A DNA stretch of 64,000 bases, taken from Pseudooceanicola lipolyticus. Its GTDB lineage: Bacteria; Pseudomonadota; Alphaproteobacteria; Rhodobacterales; Rhodobacteraceae. The notes below the pieces were generated by a model. The model made no database searches. It was not told the DNA's origin and saw nothing but the letters and a program-made list of their open reading frames with translations. Shown one piece after another: positions 1-8,128 of the stretch. Numbering within the stretch: the first letter of the stretch is position 1; every line of letters begins with the position of its first letter. The position numbers were made by a program, and so were the translations under genes. Location: the NCBI RefSeq assembly GCF_002786325.1, contig NZ_PGTB01000006.1, positions 1-64,000 on the forward strand. Reading direction: 5' to 3'.

Positions 1-230
1 GCCTCGATCTCTTCGGCGATGGCGTCGAGGAACTCGGCCCGCACCGCGCGCGGGCTGTAACCATAGCGCCAGAACGCCGCCTCGGCCGCCGCGCAGGCGC
101 GGTCGACCATCGCCGGCGTGCCGACGGCAAAGTCATGCGCCGGGCCCTCCGCCGGCTCCGAGGGAAAGGTGGCTTCGCCCGCGACCCAGTCGCCGGCGAT
201 CAGGTGCTTGCCATGGGGGGTGAATGTCAT
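1..230 (-). CDS. Aldehyde dehydrogenase, 2,5-dioxopentanoate (alpha-ketoglutaric semialdehyde) type, N-terminal part
   Basis: Only the first 76 codons lie in the window; the gene runs off the left edge. The protein starts MTFTPHGKHLIAGDWVAG, which is the usual N-terminal strand of NADP-dependent aldehyde dehydrogenases that oxidise alpha-ketoglutaric semialdehyde to 2-oxoglutarate. The helix rich in Ala and Glu that follows (AAEAAFWRYGYSPRAVRAEF) fits the same group. It is the last visible gene of a leftward operon and starts 23 bases after a DapA-type dehydratase whose product would be this semialdehyde. That context supports the substrate. The catalytic Cys and Glu are outside the window, so the substrate is inferred. 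Confidence 0.8.
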   Translation of the reverse strand, partial: MTFTPHGKHLIAGDWVAGEATFPSEPAEGPAHDFAVGTPAMVDRACAAAEAAFWRYGYSPRAVRAEFLDAIAEEIE

Positions 231-253
231 GTCGTCTCCAGTCTTGGTGTGGC

Positions 254-1165
254 CTAGCGGCCCCATTTCAGAACCAGCGGATCGAGCGGCTGCAGCAGGT
301 CGATCATCCGCTGGCGGATCGTCGGATGCAGCGGCGGGATCGGGTGGCGGCAGAACTCGGACCGGATCACCCCGCCCTCGACCATCGCGGCCTTGCAGGA
401 CTGCCAGCCGCATTGCCGATTCTCGTGGTTGATCGCCATGGCGACGCGGCCATACGCGGCGGTGGCGCCGGCGATATCACCGGCATGGTGTTTTTCGATC
501 ACCGGCTTGATCTGGTCAACGATCATCCCGCTGGTCATCGAGCCGGTGGCGCCGGCATCGAGATCCGCCAGCAGGGTGATCCCCTCCTCGCCGTCGAACG
601 GCCCTTCGATGGCGTCGCCGCCCTCGGCGATCAGCGCGCGCAGCTTGTTGGCGGCTTTCGGGCATTCGATCTTGAACAAGCGCACCTCTTCGATCTCGCG
701 CGCCATCCGCACCAGCAGCGAGACCGGCAGGTCGACACCGGAAAGCGGCGCATCCTGCACCATGATCGGGATGCCGACCTCGCCCACCGCGCGGAACTGC
801 TCAAAGGTCTGCTCGGCCGTGCCCTTCAGCAGGGCGCCGTGATAGGGCGGCATCATCATCACCATGCCGGCGCCCAGCGACTTGGCAAAACGTGCCCGCT
901 CGACCGCGATCGGGGTGGCGAAATGGCTGATCGTCACGATCACCGGCACCCGGCCGGCGACATGCTCCAGGCATAGCCGCGTCAGCACCTCGCGTTCCGC
1001 GTCGGACAGCAGGAACTGCTCGGAAAAATTCGCCAAAATGCAGATGCCGTCGGCGCCCTGATCGATCAGGCAGTCCAGCACCCGTTTCATCCCGTCCAGG
1101 TCCAGCGTGCCGTCATCATGAAACGGCGTCGGGGCGACGGGCCAGATTCCGGAATAACGGGTCAT
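254..1165 (-). CDS. DapA-superfamily 2-keto-3-deoxy-aldonate dehydratase (L-KDA dehydratase-like)
   Basis: This 303-aa protein has the length and (beta/alpha)8 pattern of the DHDPS/NAL superfamily. The Schiff-base lysine is K165 in LFKIECP. The strand that normally carries the catalytic Tyr (YNxP) reads IMVQDAP, so that Tyr is missing. An acidic residue, E167, lies two positions after the lysine. This combination is what I expect of L-2-keto-3-deoxyarabonate dehydratases, which make alpha-ketoglutaric semialdehyde, rather than of true DapA or of aldolases. The start overlaps the stop of the upstream enolase-superfamily dehydratase (ATGA), so the two are translationally coupled. The exact keto-deoxy acid is inferred from the neighbours. 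Aldolase activity is the alternative. Confidence 0.82.
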   Translation of the reverse strand: MTRYSGIWPVAPTPFHDDGTLDLDGMKRVLDCLIDQGADGICILANFSEQFLLSDAEREVLTRLCLEHVAGRVPVIVTISHFATPIAVERARFAKSLGAGMVMMMPPYHGALLKGTAEQTFEQFRAVGEVGIPIMVQDAPLSGVDLPVSLLVRMAREIEEVRLFKIECPKAANKLRALIAEGGDAIEGPFDGEEGITLLADLDAGATGSMTSGMIVDQIKPVIEKHHAGDIAGATAAYGRVAMAINHENRQCGWQSCKAAMVEGGVIRSEFCRHPIPPLHPTIRQRMIDLLQPLDPLVLKWGR

Positions 1166-2337
1166 TCGACGATCTCGAAATTGGCGAGGTGCTTGTCGGA
1201 GATGGTGATGCCCAGGCCCGGTTTGTCGTCGTCCAGCTGCAGGAAGCCGTCCACCGCCTCGGGGTCGCCCTCGAAGATGTAATAGAACAGCTCGTTGCCG
1301 ACCTCGACATCGAAGACCGGGAAATATTCGCTGATCGGGCAGTTGGTGTTGGCCATGGTCAGGTGATAGTTGTGCATCTGCCCGGCATGGGGGATCACCG
1401 GGATCTGCGCCGCCTCGGCAATGGCGTTGATCTTCTGCGCCGCGGTGATGCCGCCGACCCGGTTGGTGTCGTATTGCAGCACGCTGACCGCCTTGCGGTT
1501 GATCAGCTCGGCACAGCCGATCACCGAGAATTCATGCTCGCCGCCCGAGATCGGCACGATGTTCATCGCGTTCAGCTCGGCATAACCCGCGACATCATCG
1601 GCGATCACCGGCTCTTCCAGCCAGCGCGGTTCATACTTGGCCAGCTTGGGCAGCATCCGCTTGGCGTAATCGAGATTCCAGCCCATGTAGCATTCCAGCA
1701 TGAGATCGTTGTCATAGCCGATCACCTCGCGCAGCGCCTCGACCCGTTTCAGGTTCTCGCGCATCCCCGCCATGCCGTCCTTGGGCCCATAGCCGAAGCG
1801 TGACTTGAAGCCGGTATAACCGTGTTTCATCGCCTCCTCGGCCTCGGCCTGCATGCTCTCCACCGGGCCGGCATAAAGCTTGGAGTAATAGACCGGGATC
1901 TTTTCCTTGGTGCGCCCGCCCAGCAGCTTGAACACCGGCTTGCCGGTCAGCTTGCCCATCAGGTCCCAGATGGCGATGTCGATGGCCGAAATCGCCGTCA
2001 TGCCGATGCCCTTGCGGCCCCAGGCATGGGTGCGGCGGTACATCTTTTCCCACAGATAGGCATAGTCGAACGGATCCTCGCCCACCACCAGCGGCGCGTA
2101 CCAGTCGTCGATGGCCTGTTTCACCACCGTCGGGGCCAGTGCGGCATTGCCGATGCCGATGGTGCCGTCCTCGGTCTCGACCTCGCAGGTCAGCCACTGA
2201 TGGAACCGGAACGAGGCCATGGCATCGCCCTTCATCCACAGCGCGTCGCTGGCATTGGTGCAGAAATTGCCGGTGGGCGGCACGGTGGGCCCGGTCCAGT
2301 TCCAGACACGGGTGCGCACGGATTTGATCTTGGTCAT
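1162..2337 (-). CDS. Enolase-superfamily sugar-acid dehydratase, L-rhamnonate/L-lyxonate dehydratase-like
   Basis: The protein is 391 aa, mandelate-racemase/muconate-lactonising type. The three metal ligands at the ends of barrel strands are visible: E215 (LMLECYMGW), E241/E242 (WLEEPV) and E267 (SGGEHE). The general-acid/base His is H317 in IPHAGQ, and the barrel also shows K178-x-R180. The C-terminal stretch around [11 protein letters not shown] matches the rhamnonate-dehydratase (RhamD) branch. The reaction is loss of water from an L-aldonate to give a 2-keto-3-deoxy acid. Because a KDA-dehydratase-like enzyme and a semialdehyde dehydrogenase follow, a pentonate such as L-lyxonate is as plausible as L-rhamnonate. 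Substrate assignment is inference; the family is clear. Confidence 0.85.
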   Translation of the reverse strand: MTKIKSVRTRVWNWTGPTVPPTGNFCTNASDALWMKGDAMASFRFHQWLTCEVETEDGTIGIGNAALAPTVVKQAIDDWYAPLVVGEDPFDYAYLWEKMYRRTHAWGRKGIGMTAISAIDIAIWDLMGKLTGKPVFKLLGGRTKEKIPVYYSKLYAGPVESMQAEAEEAMKHGYTGFKSRFGYGPKDGMAGMRENLKRVEALREVIGYDNDLMLECYMGWNLDYAKRMLPKLAKYEPRWLEEPVIADDVAGYAELNAMNIVPISGGEHEFSVIGCAELINRKAVSVLQYDTNRVGGITAAQKINAIAEAAQIPVIPHAGQMHNYHLTMANTNCPISEYFPVFDVEVGNELFYYIFEGDPEAVDGFLQLDDDKPGLGITISDKHLANFEIVE

Positions 2338-2351
2338 GTGAGTTTCCTTAG

Positions 2352-3368
2352 TCAGGCGGCTGCGCGGCTGGCACGGTGGTTGCGTGCCATGCGGACGAGA
2401 AGATTGAAGGCCTGGAGCGTCGCGCCGACATTGGCCTTGTTCTGGCCGGCGATGTCGAAGGCGGTGCCGTGGGCCGGCGTGGTCACCGGCACCGGCAGCC
2501 CGCCGGCCACGGTTACGCCGCGGTCGAAGCCCATCAGCTTGATCGCGATCTGGCCCTGGTCGTGATACATGGTGACGATGGCGTCGACCTCGCCCTGTTT
2601 GGCCTTCAGGAACACGGTGTCCGAGGGCCAGGGCCCGGTGACATGTTTCTGGCTGGCCTGCGCCGCGTCGATCACCGGTTGCAGAATGTCGATTTCCTCG
2701 CGCCCGAACTTGCCATTGTCCCCCGCATGGGGGTTGAGCGCGGCAACGGCGATGTGCGGCCGCTGTTTTCCGGCGCGGCGGCAGGTATCTTCGGCCAGGC
2801 CAATAGCCTGTTCCACCGCCTCGGGGGTGATCCGTTCGGCCACGTCGCGCAGGCCGATATGGCTGGTGACGCGGGTGGTCATCAGATCGTCCAGCACGTT
2901 GATCTCGCTGTGATACCCGTCGAAGCCGATATAGCGCGCCATATAGCGGTGTTCGTCCTCGGCGTTCAGGCCGGCGCTGGTCAGCGCCGCCTTGTTGAAC
3001 GGCCCGAACAGCACACCGTCGACCTTGTCGGCCATCGCCAGGTCCAGCGCCTTGTCCAGACAGCGCAGGCTGCAGGTGCCGCCGGCCTGGGTGACTTCGG
3101 CGATCTTCACCGCGTCGGGCTCGATCGTCTGCATCGGCAGCCAGGCCAGCCCGGTCTGGCTGTCGATGGCGGCTTCATCGATCTGCGACAGCGCGATGGG
3201 CAATCCGGCCTGGTCGGCGCCCTGCTGCCAGACATGGTCGTCGCCGATCAGCAGGATGTCGGCGGCCTCGGTCACGCCCTCTTCGTGCAGCAGCTTGGCG
3301 ATCAGTTCCGGCCCGATCCCGGACGGGTCGCCGGGAATGATGGCGATGCGTGGTTTCGGATCGGTCAT
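2352..3368 (-). CDS. pdxA2: PdxA2-type 4-phospho-hydroxyacid dehydrogenase (4-hydroxythreonine-4-phosphate dehydrogenase family)
   Basis: The 338-aa protein opens with [18 protein letters not shown], the PdxA signature. It keeps the three metal-binding histidines, H170 (TSHIGLRDV), H214 (NPHAGDNG) and H269 (MYHDQGQ). Canonical PdxA oxidises 4-phosphohydroxy-L-threonine in vitamin B6 synthesis. Paralogues in catabolic operons (PdxA2) oxidise 4-phosphorylated four-carbon acids such as threonate or erythronate phosphate. Its place between a TRAP transporter and sugar-acid dehydratases points to the catabolic role. The usual partner kinase (DUF1537) is not visible here. It overlaps the upstream dctM by ATGA and is followed after 14 bases by the dehydratase. 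Confidence 0.88.
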   Translation of the reverse strand: MTDPKPRIAIIPGDPSGIGPELIAKLLHEEGVTEAADILLIGDDHVWQQGADQAGLPIALSQIDEAAIDSQTGLAWLPMQTIEPDAVKIAEVTQAGGTCSLRCLDKALDLAMADKVDGVLFGPFNKAALTSAGLNAEDEHRYMARYIGFDGYHSEINVLDDLMTTRVTSHIGLRDVAERITPEAVEQAIGLAEDTCRRAGKQRPHIAVAALNPHAGDNGKFGREEIDILQPVIDAAQASQKHVTGPWPSDTVFLKAKQGEVDAIVTMYHDQGQIAIKLMGFDRGVTVAGGLPVPVTTPAHGTAFDIAGQNKANVGATLQAFNLLVRMARNHRASRAAA

Positions 3369-4645
3369 TGAATGTACCCCGTAAGAGCGAGAGATACCTG
3401 CGGCACGTAGGTGACCAGCAAGAGGATGAAGGCAAGCACGCCGATGAACGGCAGGTTCGCGCGCGAGGTTTCCCAGATTCCCGCCTTTGCGATGGAACAG
3501 GAGGTGATCAGCACCGAGGCCACCGGCGGCGTCTGCTGGCCGATGGCCAGGTTCAGCGTCACCATGATCCCGAAATGGATCGGGTCGATCCCGACGGCAT
3601 TGACCAGCGGCATCACCACCGGCACCACCAGAATGATCGCCGCCGCGCCGTGCAGGAACATGCCCAGCACCAGCAGCAGCAGGTTCAGCAGCGCCAGCAC
3701 GATCAGCGGATTGGTCGTCAGCTCGGTGATCTGCTGCGCCAGCTGCTGCGGCACCTGCGCCTGGGTCAGGAACAGACCCAGTGCCGCCGAAGTTGCCACC
3801 AGCAGCATCACGACGCCGGTCTGGCTGATGCCTTCCAGCATCACCCGGCGCAGGCGCGACACGTCGAGGTCACGATAGATGAACAGCCCGATGACCAGCG
3901 CCGCCAGCACCGCAAGCCCGGCGCCTTCGGTGGCGGTGACGATCCCGGAAAAGATACCGCCCAGAATGATCACCGGCATGGCCAGCGCCCAGATCGCCTC
4001 TTTGAACGACTTCCAGACGTGGCACAGGTCAAAACCTTCAGCGCGCGGCAGGTCATAGCGCAGCGCGAGGACATAAGTGACTGCCATCAGCAGCGCGCCG
4101 CCCATCACCCCCGGCACCACCCCTGCCACGAAGAGTTTCAGCACCGAGGTTTCGGCGATAGCCCCGTACAGGATCATCGGGATCGAAGGTGGAATGATGA
4201 TGGCCAGCGAGGCCGAGGACGAGGTGATCGCCGCGGCCAGCGTGCGGGAATAGCCGCGTTTCTTCATCTCGGGGATCAGCACCGTACCGGTGGCGGCAAC
4301 ATCGGCCACGGCAGAGCCCGAGATCTCGGCAAAGACCATCGAAACCCCGATATTGACCATTCCCAGACCGCCGCGGACAAACCCGATCAGCGCGGTGACG
4401 AAGTTGATCAGCCGGACCGAGATGCCCGAGGTGTTCATCAGGTTGCCCGCCAGGATGAACAGCGGGATGGCGATCAGCGGGAAGGAGGTTGCCCCGGAAT
4501 ACAGCGCGATGGCCATGTCATACAGCGTGGCGCCGCCCGGAGTCAGGACCAGCCCGCCAAGCGCGACGATGCCAATGGCAACGGCAATCGGCACGTTGAT
4601 CAGGATCAGCGCGATCAGCGCAACTGTGGTGAACAGCAGGATCAT
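3365..4645 (-). CDS. dctM: TRAP transporter large permease (DctM)
   Basis: This 426-aa protein consists almost entirely of hydrophobic segments, consistent with about 11-13 membrane helices, and is of normal length for DctM. Typical family stretches are visible, for example GSAVADVAATGTVLIPEMKKRGY and PPSIPMILYGAIAE. It forms the sodium-driven translocation subunit with the small permease encoded upstream, with which it shares an ATGA overlap; the substrate is handed over by the periplasmic DctP. The operon enzymes suggest an aldonate substrate, which is inference. Downstream it overlaps pdxA2, so transport and catabolism are translated together. Confidence 0.95.
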   Translation of the reverse strand: MILLFTTVALIALILINVPIAVAIGIVALGGLVLTPGGATLYDMAIALYSGATSFPLIAIPLFILAGNLMNTSGISVRLINFVTALIGFVRGGLGMVNIGVSMVFAEISGSAVADVAATGTVLIPEMKKRGYSRTLAAAITSSSASLAIIIPPSIPMILYGAIAETSVLKLFVAGVVPGVMGGALLMAVTYVLALRYDLPRAEGFDLCHVWKSFKEAIWALAMPVIILGGIFSGIVTATEGAGLAVLAALVIGLFIYRDLDVSRLRRVMLEGISQTGVVMLLVATSAALGLFLTQAQVPQQLAQQITELTTNPLIVLALLNLLLLVLGMFLHGAAAIILVVPVVMPLVNAVGIDPIHFGIMVTLNLAIGQQTPPVASVLITSCSIAKAGIWETSRANLPFIGVLAFILLLVTYVPQVSLALTGYIQ

Positions 4646-5205
4646 TTGGTGTCGTCCTTTTCAGACGCCTGGGCGTTTTCGCGCTCGGCCTCGGCGATGG
4701 CCTGTTCGATTTCGGCGTGGTCGGTATCGATCCCGGCGGCGGCGTTTCTCAGCGCGCGCGGCATGGTCAGGAAGGTGCCGATGATCATCAGCACGGCGGT
4801 GATCGGGATCACCGACTGCACGATGTCCAGCGTCATCCAGCGAATGCTGAGCAGCGAGTCCCATTTCGCCACGGCCAGCACCGCGTTGCCGTACCAGGCG
4901 ACAACGGCAAAAAAGCCGACCACCAGGAATTCAGAAAACAGCGCCAGCGCGATTGCGGCCCGTCTGGGCAACGCGGTCACGATGCCGCCAAAACTCATGT
5001 GGTGACGCAGAAACAGCGCATATGTGGCGCCGAAATAGGTCAGCCAGGCCAACAGAACGCTGGCGATCTCATCGTACCAGGACGGGGACGCGCCAAGATA
5101 GCGCATCGTCGTCGAATAGATCACCGCCAGCGCCAGCGCGATCAGCAGCGCAAGGCAGATCGTCTCGATCAACCACAAAAGCGCGGTTTCGATTTTCGCG
5201 ACCAT
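4642..5205 (-). CDS. dctQ: TRAP transporter small permease (DctQ)
   Basis: The protein is 187 aa with four predicted membrane helices, starting with LLWLIETICLALLIALALAV and including the family-typical SWYDEIASVLLAWLTYFGA. It is the DctQ subunit that pairs with the large permease encoded immediately downstream (ATGA overlap). The C-terminal tail, about 35 residues, is charged and rich in Glu, Ala and Lys and should be cytoplasmic. The gene is separated from the upstream dctP by 65 bases containing a strong hairpin, so it is probably made in smaller amounts than the binding protein. Confidence 0.93.
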   Translation of the reverse strand: MVAKIETALLWLIETICLALLIALALAVIYSTTMRYLGASPSWYDEIASVLLAWLTYFGATYALFLRHHMSFGGIVTALPRRAAIALALFSEFLVVGFFAVVAWYGNAVLAVAKWDSLLSIRWMTLDIVQSVIPITAVLMIIGTFLTMPRALRNAAAGIDTDHAEIEQAIAEAERENAQASEKDDTK

Positions 5206-5232
5206 CGCGTTAATTCCTTCGATTCAGAAGAA

Positions 5233-5257
5233 GGCCGGCCGGAAAACCCGGCCGGCC
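5233..5257 (-). terminator. GC-rich hairpin between dctP and dctQ
   Basis: A perfect 10-bp stem (GGCCGGCCGG / CCGGCCGGCC) closes a 5-nt loop 13 bases beyond the dctP stop. On the transcribed strand it is followed by TTCTTCT. It may act as a partial terminator or as a 3' stabiliser for the dctP message, giving excess binding protein over permease. Whether it terminates was not tested. Confidence 0.7.
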
Positions 5258-5270
5258 CAAGACCTGCGGA

Positions 5271-6254
5271 TCAGTCGGCCAGCGCCTGCGCGCGGCTGAC
5301 CAGGGCGTCACCGCCCTCGATCTGGCTTGCAAAGGCGGCATAAACCGGGGCCGAAGCCGCGATGAAGGCCTGCTTGTCGGCCTGGTTGATCTCCATCCCG
5401 GCGGCTTTGACCTTGTCGACCAGGTCATTGTCGGCGGCTTCGCCCTGGGCCAGCGACCAGTCCTGTACCGAGGCGGCAACGGTTGTGACCGCACCCTTCA
5501 CATCGTCAGGCAGGTCGTTCCACGTGCCCAGCCCGGCGGTCAGGTAGGTCGGGGAATACACGTGGCCGGTCAGGCTGAGATATTTCTGCACTTCCTGGAA
5601 ATTTGCGCCGGTGATATTGGTCAGCGGGTTTTCCTGGCCGTCCATGGTGCCGGTCTGCAACGCGACGAACACCTCCGAGAAGGACATCGGAGTCGGGTTG
5701 GCACCCCATTCCTTGAACATCGACACCCGCCATTCCGACGACGGCGTACGGATCTTCAGCCCCTTCAGATCCTCCGGTGTGTTGATCGGGCGGGTGTTGT
5801 TGGTGATCTGACGGAACCCGTTTTCCCAGGTCGACAGCACCTTGAGACCGGCCTCTTCGGCTTTCGGCGCCAGTTCGTTCTGCACGATCTCGGCATCGAT
5901 CGCCTTCAGATGCGTGCGGTCCTGCACCAGGAACGGCATGTCGAACAGCGCGAATTCCGGCGCCACGTTGGTCATGATCGACGAGATCAAAGTGAACTGA
6001 ACCGTGCCCAGCCGCAGCTTTTGCATCAGCTCCTTTTCATCGCCCAGCTGCCCGTCGGCATAGAATTCGACGGTATGCGCATCGCCCAGTTCGGCTTGCA
6101 GATCCTCGGCGAACTTGGCGGCGCTGCGGCCCTGAAGGCTGTTCGACGCGGCACCGACCGCGACGATGTAGGTGTCAGCCAGCACCGGCGCCGATGCCAC
6201 CGACATCGCGCAGACCAACAGGCCGGCGGACACGCCATTTCTTAGGGTTGTCAT
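5271..6254 (-). CDS. dctP: TRAP transporter substrate-binding protein (DctP)
   Basis: The start is placed at the ATG preceded by GGAGAGGAG, giving 327 aa that begin MTTLRNGVSAGLLVCAMSV, a clear Sec signal peptide with likely cleavage near residue 26 (VLA|DT). An upstream in-frame ATG would add ten charged residues and has no such ribosome site. The mature part is a DctP-family fold: FYADGQLGDEKELMQKLRLG near the N-terminus, the conserved helix region around GLKIRTP with the ligand-binding Arg, and FSEVFVALQTGTMDGQENP. It binds the organic or sugar acid in the periplasm and feeds DctQM. It is the first gene of the operon and is divergent from a GntR regulator. Confidence 0.93.
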   Translation of the reverse strand: MTTLRNGVSAGLLVCAMSVASAPVLADTYIVAVGAASNSLQGRSAAKFAEDLQAELGDAHTVEFYADGQLGDEKELMQKLRLGTVQFTLISSIMTNVAPEFALFDMPFLVQDRTHLKAIDAEIVQNELAPKAEEAGLKVLSTWENGFRQITNNTRPINTPEDLKGLKIRTPSSEWRVSMFKEWGANPTPMSFSEVFVALQTGTMDGQENPLTNITGANFQEVQKYLSLTGHVYSPTYLTAGLGTWNDLPDDVKGAVTTVAASVQDWSLAQGEAADNDLVDKVKAAGMEINQADKQAFIAASAPVYAAFASQIEGGDALVSRAQALAD

Positions 6255-6307
6255 TGAAAATCTCCTCTCCCGGGCGGTCTGCATTTTGCATATCCGCGCA
6301 ATGAATT

Positions 6308-6317
6308 ATGTATACAT
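6308..6317. promoter_or_regulatory. Palindrome ATGTATACAT between dctP and gntR
   Basis: This perfect 10-bp palindrome sits in the AT-rich 153-bp divergent promoter region, with related AT-rich text (TTTGTATATATTC) 29 bases further on. FCD-GntR proteins bind short palindromes of this type, so it is a candidate operator for the adjacent regulator. The match is by form only; no consensus for this regulator is known. Confidence 0.45.
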
Positions 6318-6407
6318 GCATAAAGTATGGACGAGCAAGCTGTTTGTATATATTCTGCGTCAGCGCAAACGCGTTAAAATACATGAAATAAAAACAGAGG
6401 TTTAGCG

Positions 6408-7061
6408 ATGGGAGCCTCCATTGCCATCACCAACCGCTCGCTACACGACCAGGTCGCCGGCCGGATTCGTGACCTGATTATCGAAGGCACGCTGGAACCG
6501 GGCAGTCGGATCGACGAGGCGCATCTGATCGAGGAACTGGGCGTGTCGCGCACCCCCTTTCGCGAAGCGCTGCGCACCCTCGCCGCAGAGGGGCTGGTGA
6601 TCGTGCGGCCATCTAAGGGCAGCATCGTGCGCAAGCTGACCCCGGAAGATGTCTTCTCGATGCTGGAAGTGCTTGCCAATCTCGAAAAGCTTGCTGGCGA
6701 GTTGGCCTGCGAACGGGCCAGCGCCGAAGAGATCGATGCGCTTGTCGATGTGCATGAAAGGATGATGGAGTGCTATCGCGCCCGCGATCGCATGCCCTAT
6801 TACAAGCTGAACCAGGAATTCCATTCCCGCCTGGCCGAACTGTCGAAAAACGAAACGCTGCAAGAGGTGCAGGCCAACATCCAGGCGCGGCTGAAGCGCA
6901 TCCGCTATATCAGCAACGAAAAGCCCGATTTCTGGGCCGGGGCGGTGGCCGATCACGAGGAAATGGTTAAGGCCCTGAAAGAACGCGATGGCCAAAGGCT
7001 GGGCGAGGCCATGTCGACACATCTAAAGCGGACCTGGGACCGGGTCAGGCAAAGCCTCTAG
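6408..7061 (+). CDS. GntR family transcriptional regulator, FCD subfamily
   Basis: The protein is 217 aa. An N-terminal winged helix-turn-helix (about residues 10-75, with LIEELGVSRTPFREALRTLAAEGLV as the recognition region) is followed by an all-helical FCD ligand domain. Metal-binding residues of that domain appear as the H in QEFHSRL, the H in DHEEM and the H in MSTHLKR. Such regulators usually bind the acid substrate of the neighbouring operon and release DNA. It is transcribed away from dctP across a shared 153-bp promoter region containing a palindrome, so it probably represses the sugar-acid operon. Whether it represses or activates cannot be read from the sequence. Confidence 0.92.
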   Translation: MGASIAITNRSLHDQVAGRIRDLIIEGTLEPGSRIDEAHLIEELGVSRTPFREALRTLAAEGLVIVRPSKGSIVRKLTPEDVFSMLEVLANLEKLAGELACERASAEEIDALVDVHERMMECYRARDRMPYYKLNQEFHSRLAELSKNETLQEVQANIQARLKRIRYISNEKPDFWAGAVADHEEMVKALKERDGQRLGEAMSTHLKRTWDRVRQSL

Positions 7062-7160
7062 GCCAGGATTGCCCGCCTCGGCGCGCACAAGCGCGGCACA
7101 TCGCGCCTTGCGCGGGGCCGCCCGCACCCCCCATGGGTGAGGATCAGCTTGGGATCAATG

Positions 7161-8003
7161 TCAGGCGTTGTGGCGCAGGAAGTCGCCAAAGGCCTGCGAC
7201 ATGTCCTCGGCAGCCGCTTTCATGGTTTCAAGATTGGCCTCGATAAGCCCGGCCAATGATGTCCGTGTCGTCATGCTGGAGGTGATGAGTGCCATCGTGG
7301 TCGTTCCCTTGTTGTCCCGGACCGGAACCGCAAGCGACAGAACCCCTTCTTCAAGCTCGCTCTCCGTGACGGCGTAGCCCAGTTTGCGGATCTTTCGAAT
7401 CTCGGCCAGCAAGGCCGGGTAGGACTGGATGGTACGCGATGCCAGCGGTGCCGCGGTGACAGTGCCGAACCAGGCCCGAAGCGCATCGTCTGCAAGATTG
7501 GCCAGCAACAGCTTGCCGCCGGCAGAGGCATGCGCCGGCAGGCGATCTCCAAGCGCCAATCGCGATGCATAGACCCGGCGCGAGGGGTCGCGGCACAGGA
7601 ACATCACATCGCTCCGGTCGAGCGAGACCAGGGAACACGGGCATTCCAGGCGGGCCGCCAGGTCGCGCACCATGTCCCCCAGGATCGACAGGACGCTGTT
7701 TATCCCCAGATAGGCCCGGGAAATCGCCAGGCACTTGGAACTCAGGGTATAGCCGTCCCGACCCTTCTCGACATAGCCGGCAATTTCCAGGGTCATGATC
7801 AGCCGCCGCGCGGTGGCACGGCTTGTCGACAGGTGATCGGCCACGCCTTGCAGGGTGACGGCTTTTACATCCTCCGAAAACAACTCGAGGATCGCCAACC
7901 CCTTGGCCAGGGTCAGCGAATAGTCTTTGGGATTGTCGCTGCCAAGGATATCCGCCGGAATCGATGAAACGACAGGTTCGGACACGGAACGCCCCGGCTT
8001 CAC
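7161..8003 (-). CDS. IclR family transcriptional regulator
   Basis: The protein is 280 aa with an N-terminal winged HTH (about residues 28-85: LTLAKGLAILELFS, then LSTSRATARRLIMTLEIAGY) and a C-terminal IclR effector domain (about 95-270), of the PcaR/PcaU/PobR branch type. It begins with GTG. That codon overlaps the TGA of a 42-aa ORF, so the regulator is translationally coupled to the TRAP operon it follows. It therefore appears to be the last gene of the ilvD-dctPQM operon and so to be co-expressed with its targets. A likely binding site, an inverted repeat close to the PcaR consensus, lies upstream of that operon at 13106-13122. Confidence 0.9.
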   Translation of the reverse strand: MKPGRSVSEPVVSSIPADILGSDNPKDYSLTLAKGLAILELFSEDVKAVTLQGVADHLSTSRATARRLIMTLEIAGYVEKGRDGYTLSSKCLAISRAYLGINSVLSILGDMVRDLAARLECPCSLVSLDRSDVMFLCRDPSRRVYASRLALGDRLPAHASAGGKLLLANLADDALRAWFGTVTAAPLASRTIQSYPALLAEIRKIRKLGYAVTESELEEGVLSLAVPVRDNKGTTTMALITSSMTTRTSLAGLIEANLETMKAAAEDMSQAFGDFLRHNA

Positions 8004-8128
8004 CGCAATGCGCCGGAAAAGGCAAACATCAGGAAGATCACCAAGGCAACCGCTGCGTAGCCTGCGATGTCGGCCAGCAGGCCAGCGCGCGGGCCGAGAT
8101 CTTCGTCGGGCTGTGGATCAGGCGTCAT
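8000..8128 (-). CDS. 42-aa single-pass membrane micro-protein, unknown
   Basis: This 43-codon ORF starts at an ATG overlapping the dctM stop (ATGA) and ends in a TGA overlapping the iclR GTG start. Such two-sided coupling is unlikely by chance. The product starts MTPDPQPDEDLGPRAG and continues with a single hydrophobic segment of about 20 residues (ADIAGYAAVALVIFLMFAFS). The acidic, proline-rich N-terminus and one membrane helix suggest a small accessory subunit of the DctQM permease or a membrane-tethered peptide. I do not recognise a family and assign no function. Confidence 0.65.
   Translation of the reverse strand: MTPDPQPDEDLGPRAGLLADIAGYAAVALVIFLMFAFSGALR

Noticed and set aside
3350-5005. 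551-codon open frame on the + strand
   Set aside because: Antisense to dctM/dctQ; rich in His, Arg, Gln and Asp, an effect of GC-rich codon use; no start signal or similarity.
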